A DNA stretch of 64,000 nucleotides, from the NCBI GenBank assembly GCA_016000195.1, contig JAECRO010000006.1, forward strand, positions 1 to 64,000, written 5' to 3'. This DNA is from Burkholderiales bacterium (GTDB lineage: Bacteria > Pseudomonadota > Gammaproteobacteria > Burkholderiales > Burkholderiaceae_C). A model generated the notes under the pieces. That model was given only the letters and a program-made list of their open reading frames with translations, was not told the origin of the DNA and made no database searches. Below, piece after piece: positions 42,293-51,269 of the stretch. A program made the position numbers and the translations under genes. The number at the start of each line of letters is the position of its first letter. The first letter of the stretch is position 1.

Positions 42293-42308
42293 CCGGCCTG
42301 TTGAATAA

Positions 42309-42965
42309 CTACTGCCGGATCACATCCGCGCCTTTGGGCGTGGTGAACTGGAAAGCGTCCCTGGGCAGGGCCGGGTTGACTTCGACCTTGCTGAAGCTCA
42401 GCACCGAGCGCTGGCCGAAGCTGTCGAGGATTTCCAGCGCGGCAAGCTCGCTCGATTTGTCGGCCGCTTTCTGGCTGGCTCGAAAGCCGACACGCACGGC
42501 CTGCAACTGGCCGTCTTTCGCCTTGGGCGTGGCGACCACCCATTCGAGGCCGTCCTTTTCAGGCGCGGCGGCCAGCGTGAAATCAGCCTGCAGGGCACGC
42601 AAATCGGGCGCGGCGGCAATCAGGGCGGCGGGTGTCGAGCCCAGCGCGGCGGACTGCCTGCGCGCCGTGACCTGGTTCAGGTCGGCGTCATAAAGCCACA
42701 AGGTCTGGCCGTCGGCGACGATGCTTTGCTCGAACGGCTTTTTATAGAGAAATTTGAAGCGGTTCGGCCGGGAGAACTCGAACGTGCCGCTGGAGGTCTT
42801 GCTGCGGGCGGTCTGGCCCTCCTTGGCGGGCGCAGTCACGACCTGCGTGAAGTCGGCGCGGCCGCTGCTCACCGTCTTGACGAAGTTTTCAAGGCTTTCC
42901 AGGCCATTTGCGCATGCTGCATGGGCACAAGCAGCTATTAAAACAGTAGCAAAAAAACGTTTCAT
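42309..42965 (-). CDS. lolA: Outer-membrane lipoprotein carrier protein LolA
   Basis: Periplasmic chaperone that takes lipoproteins from LolCDE to LolB. From ATG 42965, with GGAG eight bases before it, the protein is 218 residues: signal peptide KRFFATVLIAACAHAACA, then GLESLENFVKTVSSGRADFT, SGTFEFSRPNRFKFLYKKPF and EQSIVADGQTLWLYDADLNQ, which are LolA hallmarks (hydrophobic cavity strands). It ends AFQFTTPKGADVIRQ. The signal-peptide codons coincide with a copy of the 17-nt palindromic repeat (42934-42950). It starts 5 bp after the ftsK stop, so the two are co-transcribed; the ftsK-lolA-rarA order is common in proteobacteria. Confidence 0.95.
   Translation of the reverse strand: MKRFFATVLIAACAHAACANGLESLENFVKTVSSGRADFTQVVTAPAKEGQTARSKTSSGTFEFSRPNRFKFLYKKPFEQSIVADGQTLWLYDADLNQVTARRQSAALGSTPAALIAAAPDLRALQADFTLAAAPEKDGLEWVVATPKAKDGQLQAVRVGFRASQKAADKSSELAALEILDSFGQRSVLSFSKVEVNPALPRDAFQFTTPKGADVIRQ
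42934..42950 (-). repeat. 17-nt palindromic repeat core in the lolA signal sequence
   Basis: On the minus strand GCTACTGTTTTAATAGC, continuing CTGCTTGTGCCCATGCAGCA. With its flanks it encodes ATVLIAACAHAAC, the hydrophobic and cleavage regions of the LolA signal peptide. The 23 bases TTGCTACTGTTTTAATAGCT + GCT are identical to the copy in rsmB (50273-50294 region). Confidence 0.85.
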
Positions 42966-42970
42966 CAAGT

Positions 42971-45421
42971 TCACTCCGCCCTTGCGGGCACCAGAATTTC
43001 GCGCTGGCCGCTGCCACTCATGGCGCTGACCAGTCCGGCGCTTTCCATGTCCTCGACCAGCCGCGCGGCGCGGTTGTAGCCGATCTTGAGGTGGCGCTGC
43101 ACCAGCGAAATGCTGGCCTTGCGATTCTTCAGCACCACTTCCACGGCCTGGTCGTACATCGGGTCTTTCTCGCCACCAGCGTCGCCGGCCAGGTCGCCGC
43201 CCTCGCCGTCCACCGTGCCGCCTTCCAGCACGCCGTCGATGTAGTTGGGCGTGCCCTGCTGCTTGAGGAAGGCCACGACGCGATGCACTTCCTCGTCGCT
43301 CACAAACGCACCATGCACCCGGATTGGAAAACCCGTACCACTCGGCATGTAAAGCATGTCGCCCATGCCCAGCAAGGCCTCGGCGCCCATCTGGTCCAGA
43401 ATGGTGCGGCTGTCGATCTTGCTGCTGACCTGGAAGGACAGGCGCGTCGGGATGTTGGCCTTGATCAGGCCGGTGATCACATCGACGCTGGGGCGCTGCG
43501 TCGCCAGGATCAAATGGATGCCGGCGGCGCGGGCTTTTTGCGCCAGGCGCGCAATCAGCTCCTCGATCTTCTTGCCGACCACCATCATCAGGTCGGCCAG
43601 CTCGTCGATCACCACGACGATATAGGGCAGGCGCTCCAGCGGCTCGGGCTCATCGGGCGTCAGGCTGAAGGGGTTGTAGATGAATTCCTCGCTGGCATTG
43701 GCTTCGTCGATCTTGGCGTTGTAGCCGGCCAGGTTGCGCACGCCCAGCTTGCTCATCAGCTTGTAGCGTTTCTCCATTTCGGCCACGCACCAGTTCAGGC
43801 CGTGGGCGGCCTGGCGCATGTCAGTGACCACCGGCGCCAGCAGGTGCGGAATGCCTTCATAGACGCTCATCTCCAGCATCTTGGGGTCAATCAGGAGCAG
43901 CCGCACATCGCGCGGATCGGCCTTGTACAGCAGGCTCAAAATCATGGCATTGATGCCCACGGACTTGCCCGAACCAGTGGTTCCGGCCACCAGGCAATGC
44001 GGCATCTTGGCCAGGTCGGCAACGACGGCATGGCCGGCAATGTCTTTGCCCAGGCCCATGGTGAGCAGCGAGGTCGCGTCGTTGTAAACCTGCGAGCCCA
44101 GGATTTCGCTGAGCTTGATCATCTGCCGCTTGGCGTTGGGCAGCTCCAGCGCCATGTAGTTCTTGCCAGGAATGGTTTCAATCACCCGGATCGACACCAG
44201 GCTCAGGGCGCGCGCCAGATCCTTGGCCAGCGTGACGACCTGAGAGCCCTTGACGCCGGTGGCCGGCTCGATTTCGTAGCGGGTAATCACCGGGCCGGGC
44301 GCGGCGGCAACGACCCGCACCTCGACGCCAAAGTCCTTGAGCTTCTTCTCGATCAGCCGCGAGGTCATTTCCAGTGTTTCGGAGGCGACGCTTTCCTGCC
44401 GCAGCAAGGCGGTATCCAGCAGGCTGACCTGCGGCAAACGCGAGTCTGAAAGGGAGGGCGATGCGGGTGCGGCGGGTGCAATCGATGCAACTGGCGTCGT
44501 CCTCAAAGAAGGAGCAGGTGCCGACACTGAAGGCGCGGCAGATGACGCAGCGACAGACGCTGCCGCAGATGGTGCGGCCGGCGGTGCCTGCGGCCGGATT
44601 TTGACGGCCCGCTCGCTTTTTGGCAGCTCGGCCACCGAAGGCTTGATGATGACCGGCACCGGATGGTGTTCCTCAATCTCGATGCGTTCGCCGGTCAGTG
44701 TTTCTTCGCGCTCGCGGGCGGCCTTCTTGCCAACCGCCAGGTCTGCGGCCACCTCGCGCTTTTCACGGCGCAAGGCGATGACGCTGTCGATCCTGGCGCC
44801 CAGCGCCAGGGCCACGCGGGCCCATGAAAAATTGAACACGCTGGCCACGGCAATCACGCCCAGCGCGATAAAGACCAGGCCCGAGCCGGCAAATCCCAGC
44901 CATTTGACGCCCAGGTTGCCGAGCACATAACCAATAATGCCGCCCGCATGGCCCGGCAGCCTGAACTCGAACCGGTACAGGCGCGACCACTCCAGCCCAG
45001 CGCTGGCCGCCAGCAGCAGCAGCAGGCCCAGCCAGAACCGGATGCGGCTGGCGGCGGATGGGGGCGCCAGCGAATCGCCGCGCAGCCCACGCGTCACCGA
45101 CTGCAGCCAGGCCCAGGAACCGGCTGCCAGCGCCCACCAGATCGAAAACCCAAGCAAGAAGTAGCTGGCGTCGGCCACCCAGGCGCCCAGATGGCCGCCC
45201 CAGTTTTTGGCGGCCACCAGCGTGCCGCTGGCCGCCTCTGGATTGCCCGACGTTGACCAGGCGGCGTCCTGCGGCGAATAGCTCAGCAGGGCCGCCAGCC
45301 ACAGAATCAGGCCAACCAGTCCCAAAATCAGGCCGACTTCGCGGGCGAAACGTTTGAAGCCGCCGGGCGCGCCCGCAGCAGGAGAATTTCTGGAGTTCAG
45401 GGTATCTAGCGAGTAAGTCAT
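42971..45421 (-). CDS. ftsK: DNA translocase FtsK
   Basis: Septal DNA pump that clears and aligns the chromosome terminus before division. The 816-residue protein has four or five N-terminal membrane segments ([20 protein letters not shown] to about residue 215), a Pro/Ala/Ser-rich linker (about 270-330: [20 protein letters not shown]), and the motor: alpha/beta domains with [20 protein letters not shown], Walker [21 protein letters not shown] (about 480), Walker [21 protein letters not shown], and [20 protein letters not shown]. The C-terminal gamma winged helix ([34 protein letters not shown]) reads KOPS sites. Full length; monocistronic start, then lolA and rarA. Confidence 0.96.
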   Translation of the reverse strand: MTYSLDTLNSRNSPAAGAPGGFKRFAREVGLILGLVGLILWLAALLSYSPQDAAWSTSGNPEAASGTLVAAKNWGGHLGAWVADASYFLLGFSIWWALAAGSWAWLQSVTRGLRGDSLAPPSAASRIRFWLGLLLLLAASAGLEWSRLYRFEFRLPGHAGGIIGYVLGNLGVKWLGFAGSGLVFIALGVIAVASVFNFSWARVALALGARIDSVIALRREKREVAADLAVGKKAAREREETLTGERIEIEEHHPVPVIIKPSVAELPKSERAVKIRPQAPPAAPSAAASVAASSAAPSVSAPAPSLRTTPVASIAPAAPASPSLSDSRLPQVSLLDTALLRQESVASETLEMTSRLIEKKLKDFGVEVRVVAAAPGPVITRYEIEPATGVKGSQVVTLAKDLARALSLVSIRVIETIPGKNYMALELPNAKRQMIKLSEILGSQVYNDATSLLTMGLGKDIAGHAVVADLAKMPHCLVAGTTGSGKSVGINAMILSLLYKADPRDVRLLLIDPKMLEMSVYEGIPHLLAPVVTDMRQAAHGLNWCVAEMEKRYKLMSKLGVRNLAGYNAKIDEANASEEFIYNPFSLTPDEPEPLERLPYIVVVIDELADLMMVVGKKIEELIARLAQKARAAGIHLILATQRPSVDVITGLIKANIPTRLSFQVSSKIDSRTILDQMGAEALLGMGDMLYMPSGTGFPIRVHGAFVSDEEVHRVVAFLKQQGTPNYIDGVLEGGTVDGEGGDLAGDAGGEKDPMYDQAVEVVLKNRKASISLVQRHLKIGYNRAARLVEDMESAGLVSAMSGSGQREILVPARAE

Positions 45422-45499
45422 AAACGGGTCTCAGAGCTTAACGTAGTTGAGCCAGGCTTTGAGGTCAGGCGCAGCCAAGAACTGTAAGCACCTGGCAAG

Positions 45500-46189
45500 T
45501 CAGCCCAGCGAATCCAGGCGCTGTTTCACCAGCAGCGAGCCGTCGTCCTGCGTTTTGATGAAGCCGCGTTCTTCAAGATCCTTCATGACCCGGCTGACCA
45601 TCTCGCGCGACGCACCCACCATTTTCGCCATATCCTGGCGCGATACCCGGCCGGGAATCACGGCATTGCCTTCTGCGCAGCGGATGTTTTCTCCGGCAAA
45701 TTCCAGCAGCACCCTGGCCACCCGGCCATAGACATCCATCAGGGCCAGGGACTCGATTTTTCGATCCGCCTGGCGCAGTCGCTGCACCAGGCCCTTGAGC
45801 ACCGCATAAGCCATGGAGTCGCTGTCGGGCATGCAACGCGCGAACTCCAGCTGCCCCAGAATCAGGACATCGGTCTGCACCTCTGCCAAAACAGAGGCTG
45901 AGTGGGGCTCCTGGTCGATCAGGCTCATCTCGCCTACGTAATCGCCCGACCGCATCGTTGCCAGAATCACCTCACGGCCCCGCACGTCACTGCTGACGAC
46001 GCGGGCGCGGCCGGTCAGAATAATCGTCAGGGCATTGGATTTCTTGCCCTGCTCGACGATGGTTTCACCCCGCTTGTAGCGGCGCTTGGTCACGGCATCA
46101 GCCACCGAGGCCGCCTGGCTGGTGGTCAACATTGAAAAAAGAGGTACGCGGCGAATCAATTCCAGCCGGGAAACCATGGTGGTTGTCAT
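45500..46189 (-). CDS. Crp/Fnr-family transcriptional regulator
   Basis: DNA-binding regulator of 229 residues. The start is ATG 46189 (MTTTMVSRLELIRRVPLFSM), with GGAGG eight bases before it. Cyclic-nucleotide-binding fold: VTKRRYKRGETIVEQGKKSN, LTIILTGRARVVSSDVRGRE, MRSGDYVGEMSLIDQEPHSA (the G-E-x-S-L-x(3-6)-S-A type cassette, near that of cAMP-binding Crp proteins). HTH: VSRQDMAKMVGASREMVSRV, then MKDLEERGFIKTQDDG. No N-terminal Cys cluster, so not an Fe-S Fnr. Divergent from trxB, 163 bp between starts. Ligand and targets unknown. Confidence 0.9.
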   Translation of the reverse strand: MTTTMVSRLELIRRVPLFSMLTTSQAASVADAVTKRRYKRGETIVEQGKKSNALTIILTGRARVVSSDVRGREVILATMRSGDYVGEMSLIDQEPHSASVLAEVQTDVLILGQLEFARCMPDSDSMAYAVLKGLVQRLRQADRKIESLALMDVYGRVARVLLEFAGENIRCAEGNAVIPGRVSRQDMAKMVGASREMVSRVMKDLEERGFIKTQDDGSLLVKQRLDSLG

Positions 46190-46313
46190 CCGCAGTTCCT
46201 CCATATCCCGCCGCCGACAGTTGCCCGGTGATTTCTTACAATGGCTGCGCTTTCGCAAAAAACAGATGCTGTCAAAGTTTCACCTTGCCGGGACACATAC
46301 ATACGCGACCTGA

Positions 46314-47297
<984 letters not shown>

Positions 47298-47390
47298 AAC
47301 CCCCGTGCATCGCAAGCCGTTCCTCGATTGATCACGCCCCGCTCACGAGGCCGGCAAAAGGCTTGATTTCTGATAATTTTGTTTTCAAGC

Positions 47391-47396
47391 TATAAT
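47391..47396 (+). promoter_or_regulatory. Putative -10 element of the rpmB-rpmG promoter
   Basis: A perfect TATAAT lies about 95 bp before rpmB, just after the AT-rich TTGTTTTCAAGC. A TTGATT at 47363-47368 is too far (22 bp) for a normal -35, so the -35 is weak or absent. A leader of about 90 nt follows. Confidence 0.5.
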
Positions 47397-47491
47397 TTAT
47401 GGCTTGGCTGAGCATTCGTAGGGTCTGTCCAGCACAGGCCCGGTTGGGTTTTTCAGCATCCTATTTCTAATTTTTTACGGAGAGTGCGCTC

Positions 47492-47725
47492 ATGGCACGC
47501 GTCTGTCAGGTAACGGGCAAAGGCCCGATGGTGGGAAACAATGTTTCTCACGCAAACAACAAAACCAAGCGTCGGTTCATGCCCAACCTGCAGTACCGCC
47601 GTATTTGGGTCGAAAGCGAAAACCGCTGGGTGCGCCTGCGCATCACTGCAGCCGGTCTGCGCCTGATTGACAAAAACGGCATTGATGCAGTCCTGGTGGA
47701 CCTTCGTGCCCGCGGTGAAGTCTAA
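47492..47725 (+). CDS. rpmB: 50S ribosomal protein L28
   Basis: Component of the large ribosomal subunit, 77 residues. The sequence [20 protein letters not shown], then [20 protein letters not shown] and [20 protein letters not shown] is typical of L28. GGAGAG lies eight bases upstream. It does not carry the Zn-binding Cys pairs of the C+ type (a single Cys at residue 5). It forms an operon with rpmG, 11 bp apart, as in most proteobacteria. Confidence 0.98.
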   Translation: MARVCQVTGKGPMVGNNVSHANNKTKRRFMPNLQYRRIWVESENRWVRLRITAAGLRLIDKNGIDAVLVDLRARGEV

Positions 47726-47736
47726 GGAGAACGATC

Positions 47737-47904
47737 ATGGCTAAAGGCGGACGCGAAAAAATCAAGCTGCAATCGACAGCTGGCACCGGTCACTTCTACA
47801 CGACCGACAAAAACAAAAAAACCACCCCTGAAAAAATGCTGATCATGAAATTTGATCCCAAGGCACGCAAGCATGTGGAATACAAGGAAATCAAGCTGAA
47901 GTAA
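47737..47904 (+). CDS. rpmG: 50S ribosomal protein L33
   Basis: Large-subunit protein of 55 residues that was too short for automatic calling. It reads [61 protein letters not shown] lies eight bases before the ATG at 47737. It is the Cys-free (zinc-independent) L33 type. Directly follows rpmB and is followed by a clear rho-independent terminator. Confidence 0.97.
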   Translation: MAKGGREKIKLQSTAGTGHFYTTDKNKKTTPEKMLIMKFDPKARKHVEYKEIKLK

Positions 47905-47940
47905 TTCAGCCTGACACCTGCAACGCTTTCTGGCGTTGCC

Positions 47941-47972
47941 AAAAAACCCGCTGGTTTCCAGTGGGTTTTTTT
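47941..47972 (+). terminator. Rho-independent terminator after rpmBG
   Basis: AAAAAACCCGCTGG, loop TTTC, then CCAGTGGGTTTTTTT: a stem of about 12 bp (one mismatch) ending in a T-run. It lies 37 bp after the rpmG stop. Confidence 0.9.
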
Positions 47973-48082
47973 ATGCCTGGTTCATCTTCGTTGGGGATTC
48001 GATGCGCAATCAGATGCCTCAGGCCATGGCAATTCCTGCTTTCAATTCCAGCAGCAACCACGCCGTTCAGTTCAGACCCATG

Positions 48083-48122
48083 AAAAAAAACCGCCTCAGC
48101 GAATCAACGCTGAGACGGTTTT
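48083..48122 (-). terminator. Rho-independent terminator of the desaturase gene
   Basis: On the minus strand AAAACCGTCTCAGCG, loop TTGATT, CGCTGAGGCGGTTTTTTTT: a stem of about 14 bp with one mismatch and an 8-T run. It lies 35 bp after the desaturase stop. Confidence 0.9.
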
Positions 48123-48156
48123 ACAGGGTTTCGGAAGTTGCTGCAGGATCAAACGA

Positions 48157-49356
48157 TCAGGTACGGGCAGCACGCAGCTTCATTGAAAACTCACGCAGCG
48201 CCGCAATGCCGCTTTCTTCAGCCCGATGGCACCAGGCCTGCAGATCGGCGGCCAGTTGCTCGCGCGATGCCGAGGTGCTCAGCCAGAGCTGGCGAAGCTC
48301 TTCGCGCATCGTGACCATCTTGTCCAGCACCGGATGCTCGGCGCGGACCTGGGCAATTTGTGGTCTGGCCGCTGCCGGCACCTTGTCTTCATCACGGTGC
48401 AGCCAGCGATTGGCCAGCTTCAGCATGGAAACATCGGCTTTTTTGGCTTCCAGCAGTGTCAGTTCGGCCTTGCCGGCGCGGCGCAGTTCGCGTGCGAAGC
48501 CCGCCATCACTTCGTAGCGGTGCGCAATCAGGGCTTCGAGCGTCTTTTCGTCAGCCACCGGCTGGATGGCACCCAATTGAAGCTTGGGCGGCACTTTTTT
48601 CACAGAAGCCAGACCGATGATTTCCATGGCGCGGATATAACCCCAGCCAATGTCGAATTCATAGGGCTTGACCGAGAATTTGGCCGACGTGGGATAGGTA
48701 TGGTGGTTGTTGTGCAACTCTTCGCCGCCAATGATGATGCCCCAGGGCGACACATTGGTGCTGGCGTCAGGCGCTTCAAAGTTACGGTAGCCCCAGTAGT
48801 GGCCAATGCCGTTGATGATGCCGGCGGCCGTGATGGGAATCCACATCATCTGAACCGCCCACACGCTCAAGCCAGCCACGCCGAACAGTGCCAGATTGAT
48901 GATCAGCATCAGGCCGACGCCTTGCCAGCTGAAACGGGTGTACAGGTTGCGCTCGATCCAGTCATCGGGCGTACCGCGGCCAAACTTGGCAAGGGTTTCC
49001 TTGTTCTTCGTTTCGGCACGGTACAACTCGGCACCGGTGTAAAGCACGGTCTTGATGCCGTGGGCATGCGGACTGTGCGGGTCGTCCATGGTTTCGCACT
49101 TGGCGTGGTGCTTGCGGTGCACGCCGACCCATTCCTTCGTCACCTGGCCGGTTGCCAGCCACAGCCAGAAACGGAAAAAATGCGCCGGAATGGCGTGCAA
49201 ATCAAGGGCGCGGTGGGCCTGATGGCGATGCAGGTACAGCGTCACGCTGACAATGGTGATGTGGGTGGTCACCAAGGTGTACAGCACGATTTGCCACCAG
49301 CTTGCAGCGACCAGGCCATGAGCCAGCCAGTCGATGGCGGCATCCAACAAAATCAT
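48157..49356 (-). CDS. Acyl-lipid/acyl-CoA delta-9 fatty acid desaturase
   Basis: Integral-membrane di-iron enzyme that puts a double bond into membrane fatty acids, likely for cold adaptation. The 399-residue protein has the three His boxes: LHRHQAHRALDLH (H-x4-H, about 44-52), VGVHRKHHAKCETMDD (H-x2-HH, about 80-85) and GGEELHNNHHTYPTSAKFSV (H-x2-HH, about 210-215), among four membrane segments. The C-terminal 140 residues are helical and longer than in stearoyl-CoA desaturases, as in betaproteobacterial homologues. Transcribed alone, with its own terminator downstream. Confidence 0.92.
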   Translation of the reverse strand: MILLDAAIDWLAHGLVAASWWQIVLYTLVTTHITIVSVTLYLHRHQAHRALDLHAIPAHFFRFWLWLATGQVTKEWVGVHRKHHAKCETMDDPHSPHAHGIKTVLYTGAELYRAETKNKETLAKFGRGTPDDWIERNLYTRFSWQGVGLMLIINLALFGVAGLSVWAVQMMWIPITAAGIINGIGHYWGYRNFEAPDASTNVSPWGIIIGGEELHNNHHTYPTSAKFSVKPYEFDIGWGYIRAMEIIGLASVKKVPPKLQLGAIQPVADEKTLEALIAHRYEVMAGFARELRRAGKAELTLLEAKKADVSMLKLANRWLHRDEDKVPAAARPQIAQVRAEHPVLDKMVTMREELRQLWLSTSASREQLAADLQAWCHRAEESGIAALREFSMKLRAART

Positions 49357-49538
49357 AGAAATCCTTTAATTAATCCGGACCTGCCACGTATTCAAGGCTT
49401 GTCCACCAAGGGTGGCGCCGGACAACCTTTAATTATAAATTGCCAAACCCCTAAACGCAAAGACCCTTCAGCAAGGCCGCTGCGCTTTCAAGCCCCTCTG
49501 ACCCACTCAGGAATTTGCCCGGGAACCGGCCGGTCCAC

Positions 49539-50792
49539 TCAGGCCTTTTGCCAGACAGCGGCAAAGAACCCGTCGGTCTGGTGCAGGTAGGGCCAGAGCC
49601 GCAAGTAAGGGCCACGGCAGAGTTTTTCAGCATGCTCGACGCCGATATGGGTCAGCAGCGGTGCCGCTTCAAGCACCTGGAAGTCTGGATTCGCGGCGCT
49701 GAAGGCCTCGGCAATGGCTTCGTTTTCCTCGCGCAGGATGCTGCAGGTGGCATACACCAGCCGTCCGCCCGGCTTCACCAGGCGCGCGGCGCTCTGCAAA
49801 ATAGCGGTTTGCTTGGCGGTCAGCTCTTCAATCGCCTTGGGGCTTTGGCGCCATTTCAGGTCCGGGTTGCGCCGCAGCGTGCCCAGGCCCGAACATGGCG
49901 CATCGACCAGCACCCGGTCGATCTTGCCGGCCAGCCGCTTGATGCGGTCATCGCGCTCATGGGCAATGGCGACCGGATGCACGTTCGACAGGCCGCTGCG
50001 CGCCAGGCGTGGCTTGAGGGCCGCGAGCCGGTGGGCGGAGGTGTCAAAGGCATACAGCCGGCCGGTCGTGCGCATCGAAGCTCCAAGTGCCAGGGTTTTG
50101 CCGCCGGCGCCGGCGCAGAAATCGACCACCATCTCGCCGCGCTTGGCATCGACCAGCAGCGCCAGCAGTTGCGAGCCTTCGTCCTGCACTTCAATTGCGC
50201 CGCGCTTGAAGGCATCGACATTCGCCAGTTGCGGCTTGTCCATCAGGCGCAAGCCCCACGGCGAATATGGAGTTGCTACTGTTTTAATAGCTGCTCGTGC
50301 AAGCTCCTTCTGCACATCAGCCCGTTTATCCTTCAAGGTGTTGACGCGCAGATCGAGTCCGGCCGGCGCATTGAGGCTTTCGACCAGCGGCCAGAAGTCC
50401 TCGCCCAGCTGGCTTTTAAGCGGCTCGACCAGCCACTGCGGCAGGTTGTGGCGGTGCAGTTCCATCAGGTCTGACGGTTTGACCTGGTCGCAGCGCGAGA
50501 GCCAGTCTTCTTCCTGCTCGGTCAGCGCGCCATACAGGAAGTCGCGCGGGGCGGCAAAGCCCAGGATGGCCAAGCGCCGCTCGGGCACGCCGCTGCCGTG
50601 CTGGGCCAGGTAGGTGTAGAGGTTTTTCTTGCGCAGCACGCCATAGATGGTTTCAGCCACGGTGGCCCGCTCGCGCGGGCCGAGCCGCATTTCGCGGAAA
50701 TAGCGCGACACCACCATATCGGCGGGATGGTCAAATTTAAGAACCTGCTTGAGAAGCTCGGTACAACAGTCGAGTAAGGCGTTAGGATGCAT
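49539..50792 (-). CDS. rsmB: RsmB/NOP-family rRNA (cytosine-5-)-methyltransferase
   Basis: SAM-dependent m5C methyltransferase, probably for 16S rRNA C967. From ATG 50792 (MHPNALLDCCTELLKQVLKF) it is 417 residues. N-terminal helical part, then GAIEVQDEGSQLLALLVDAK, SAM site MVVDFCAGAGGKTLALGASM (about 240-258), motif IV VLVDAPCSGLGTLRRNPDLK with one catalytic Cys and motif VI RLVYATCSILREENEAIAEA with the second. It ends DGFFAAVWQK. A palindromic repeat lies in the codons for ARAAIKTVATPYSP (about residues 168-180), between the N-terminal and catalytic domains. The RsmB name is likely but RsmF-type cannot be excluded. Confidence 0.85.
   Translation of the reverse strand: MHPNALLDCCTELLKQVLKFDHPADMVVSRYFREMRLGPRERATVAETIYGVLRKKNLYTYLAQHGSGVPERRLAILGFAAPRDFLYGALTEQEEDWLSRCDQVKPSDLMELHRHNLPQWLVEPLKSQLGEDFWPLVESLNAPAGLDLRVNTLKDKRADVQKELARAAIKTVATPYSPWGLRLMDKPQLANVDAFKRGAIEVQDEGSQLLALLVDAKRGEMVVDFCAGAGGKTLALGASMRTTGRLYAFDTSAHRLAALKPRLARSGLSNVHPVAIAHERDDRIKRLAGKIDRVLVDAPCSGLGTLRRNPDLKWRQSPKAIEELTAKQTAILQSAARLVKPGGRLVYATCSILREENEAIAEAFSAANPDFQVLEAAPLLTHIGVEHAEKLCRGPYLRLWPYLHQTDGFFAAVWQKA
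50275..50291 (+). repeat. 17-nt palindromic repeat core inside rsmB
   Basis: GCTACTGTTTTAATAGC, tail TGCTCGTGCAAGCTCCTTCT. It is identical over 23 bases to the lolA copy but in the antisense direction relative to its host gene. It encodes part of ARAAIKTVA. Confidence 0.85.
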
Positions 50793-50846
50793 GCCCCATT
50801 GTCCCACTGCCCGCCGCCCGGCTTTTACCTTCAGCGTCGATTGACC

Positions 50847-51083
50847 ATGCCAGAACACCTCCCGCCGCTGATCGAAACCCCGCCCGGGCGCTACCGCCAC
50901 TACAGGGGCATGCCTTATGAAGTGGTCGGCACGGTGCGCCACAGCGAAACCCTGGAGCCGATGACGCTGTACCGCGCGCTGTATGGCGAGCATGGTTTAT
51001 GGGTGCGGCCGGCGGCGATGTTCAACGAAGAAGTGGTCACAGGCGGCGTTCGCCAGCCGCGTTTTGCTCGCCAACCCGATTGA
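50847..51083 (+). CDS. DUF1653 domain protein
   Basis: Small soluble protein of 78 residues from ATG 50847 (MPEHLPPLIETPPGRYRHYR). The DUF1653 core is GRYRHYRGMPYEVVGTVRHS, then ETLEPMTLYRALYGEHGLWV with RPAAMFNEEVV. The family is widespread and has no assigned function. It diverges from the methyltransferase gene. A further upstream ATG (50787) overlaps that gene's start and is less likely. Confidence 0.85.
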   Translation: MPEHLPPLIETPPGRYRHYRGMPYEVVGTVRHSETLEPMTLYRALYGEHGLWVRPAAMFNEEVVTGGVRQPRFARQPD

Positions 51084-51269
51084 ATTCCGCGAAGGACGCA
51101 AGGTATGCCCGATAGGAACAACGGCCACAGCGTGGGGCTGCGCCTCTTCACCAGCCGGGGCCGCGGAACCGGCTCCGCCGGGCCGCAGGCGCAGCAGCCC
51201 CCAGGGGGCAGCGCATTACACGAAGTGAAAAGCGTGGGGGCCATACCACCTCGCCGATAATCATCGGTT
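51084..51269. other. GC-rich gene-free stretch before prfC
   Basis: No gene. It is rich in GGC/GCC hairpins (for example CCGCGGAACCGGCTCCGCCG around 51161-51182) and contains CACGAAGTGAAAAGCGTGGG (about 51220-51238), which looks like an intergenic repeat of Comamonadaceae that I recall but cannot verify. It must also hold the prfC promoter and ribosome site. Confidence 0.35.

Noticed and set aside
43091-44449. A 452-codon plus-strand frame over ftsK
   Set aside because: Antisense shadow of the conserved FtsK motor; composition reflects GC-rich third codon positions.
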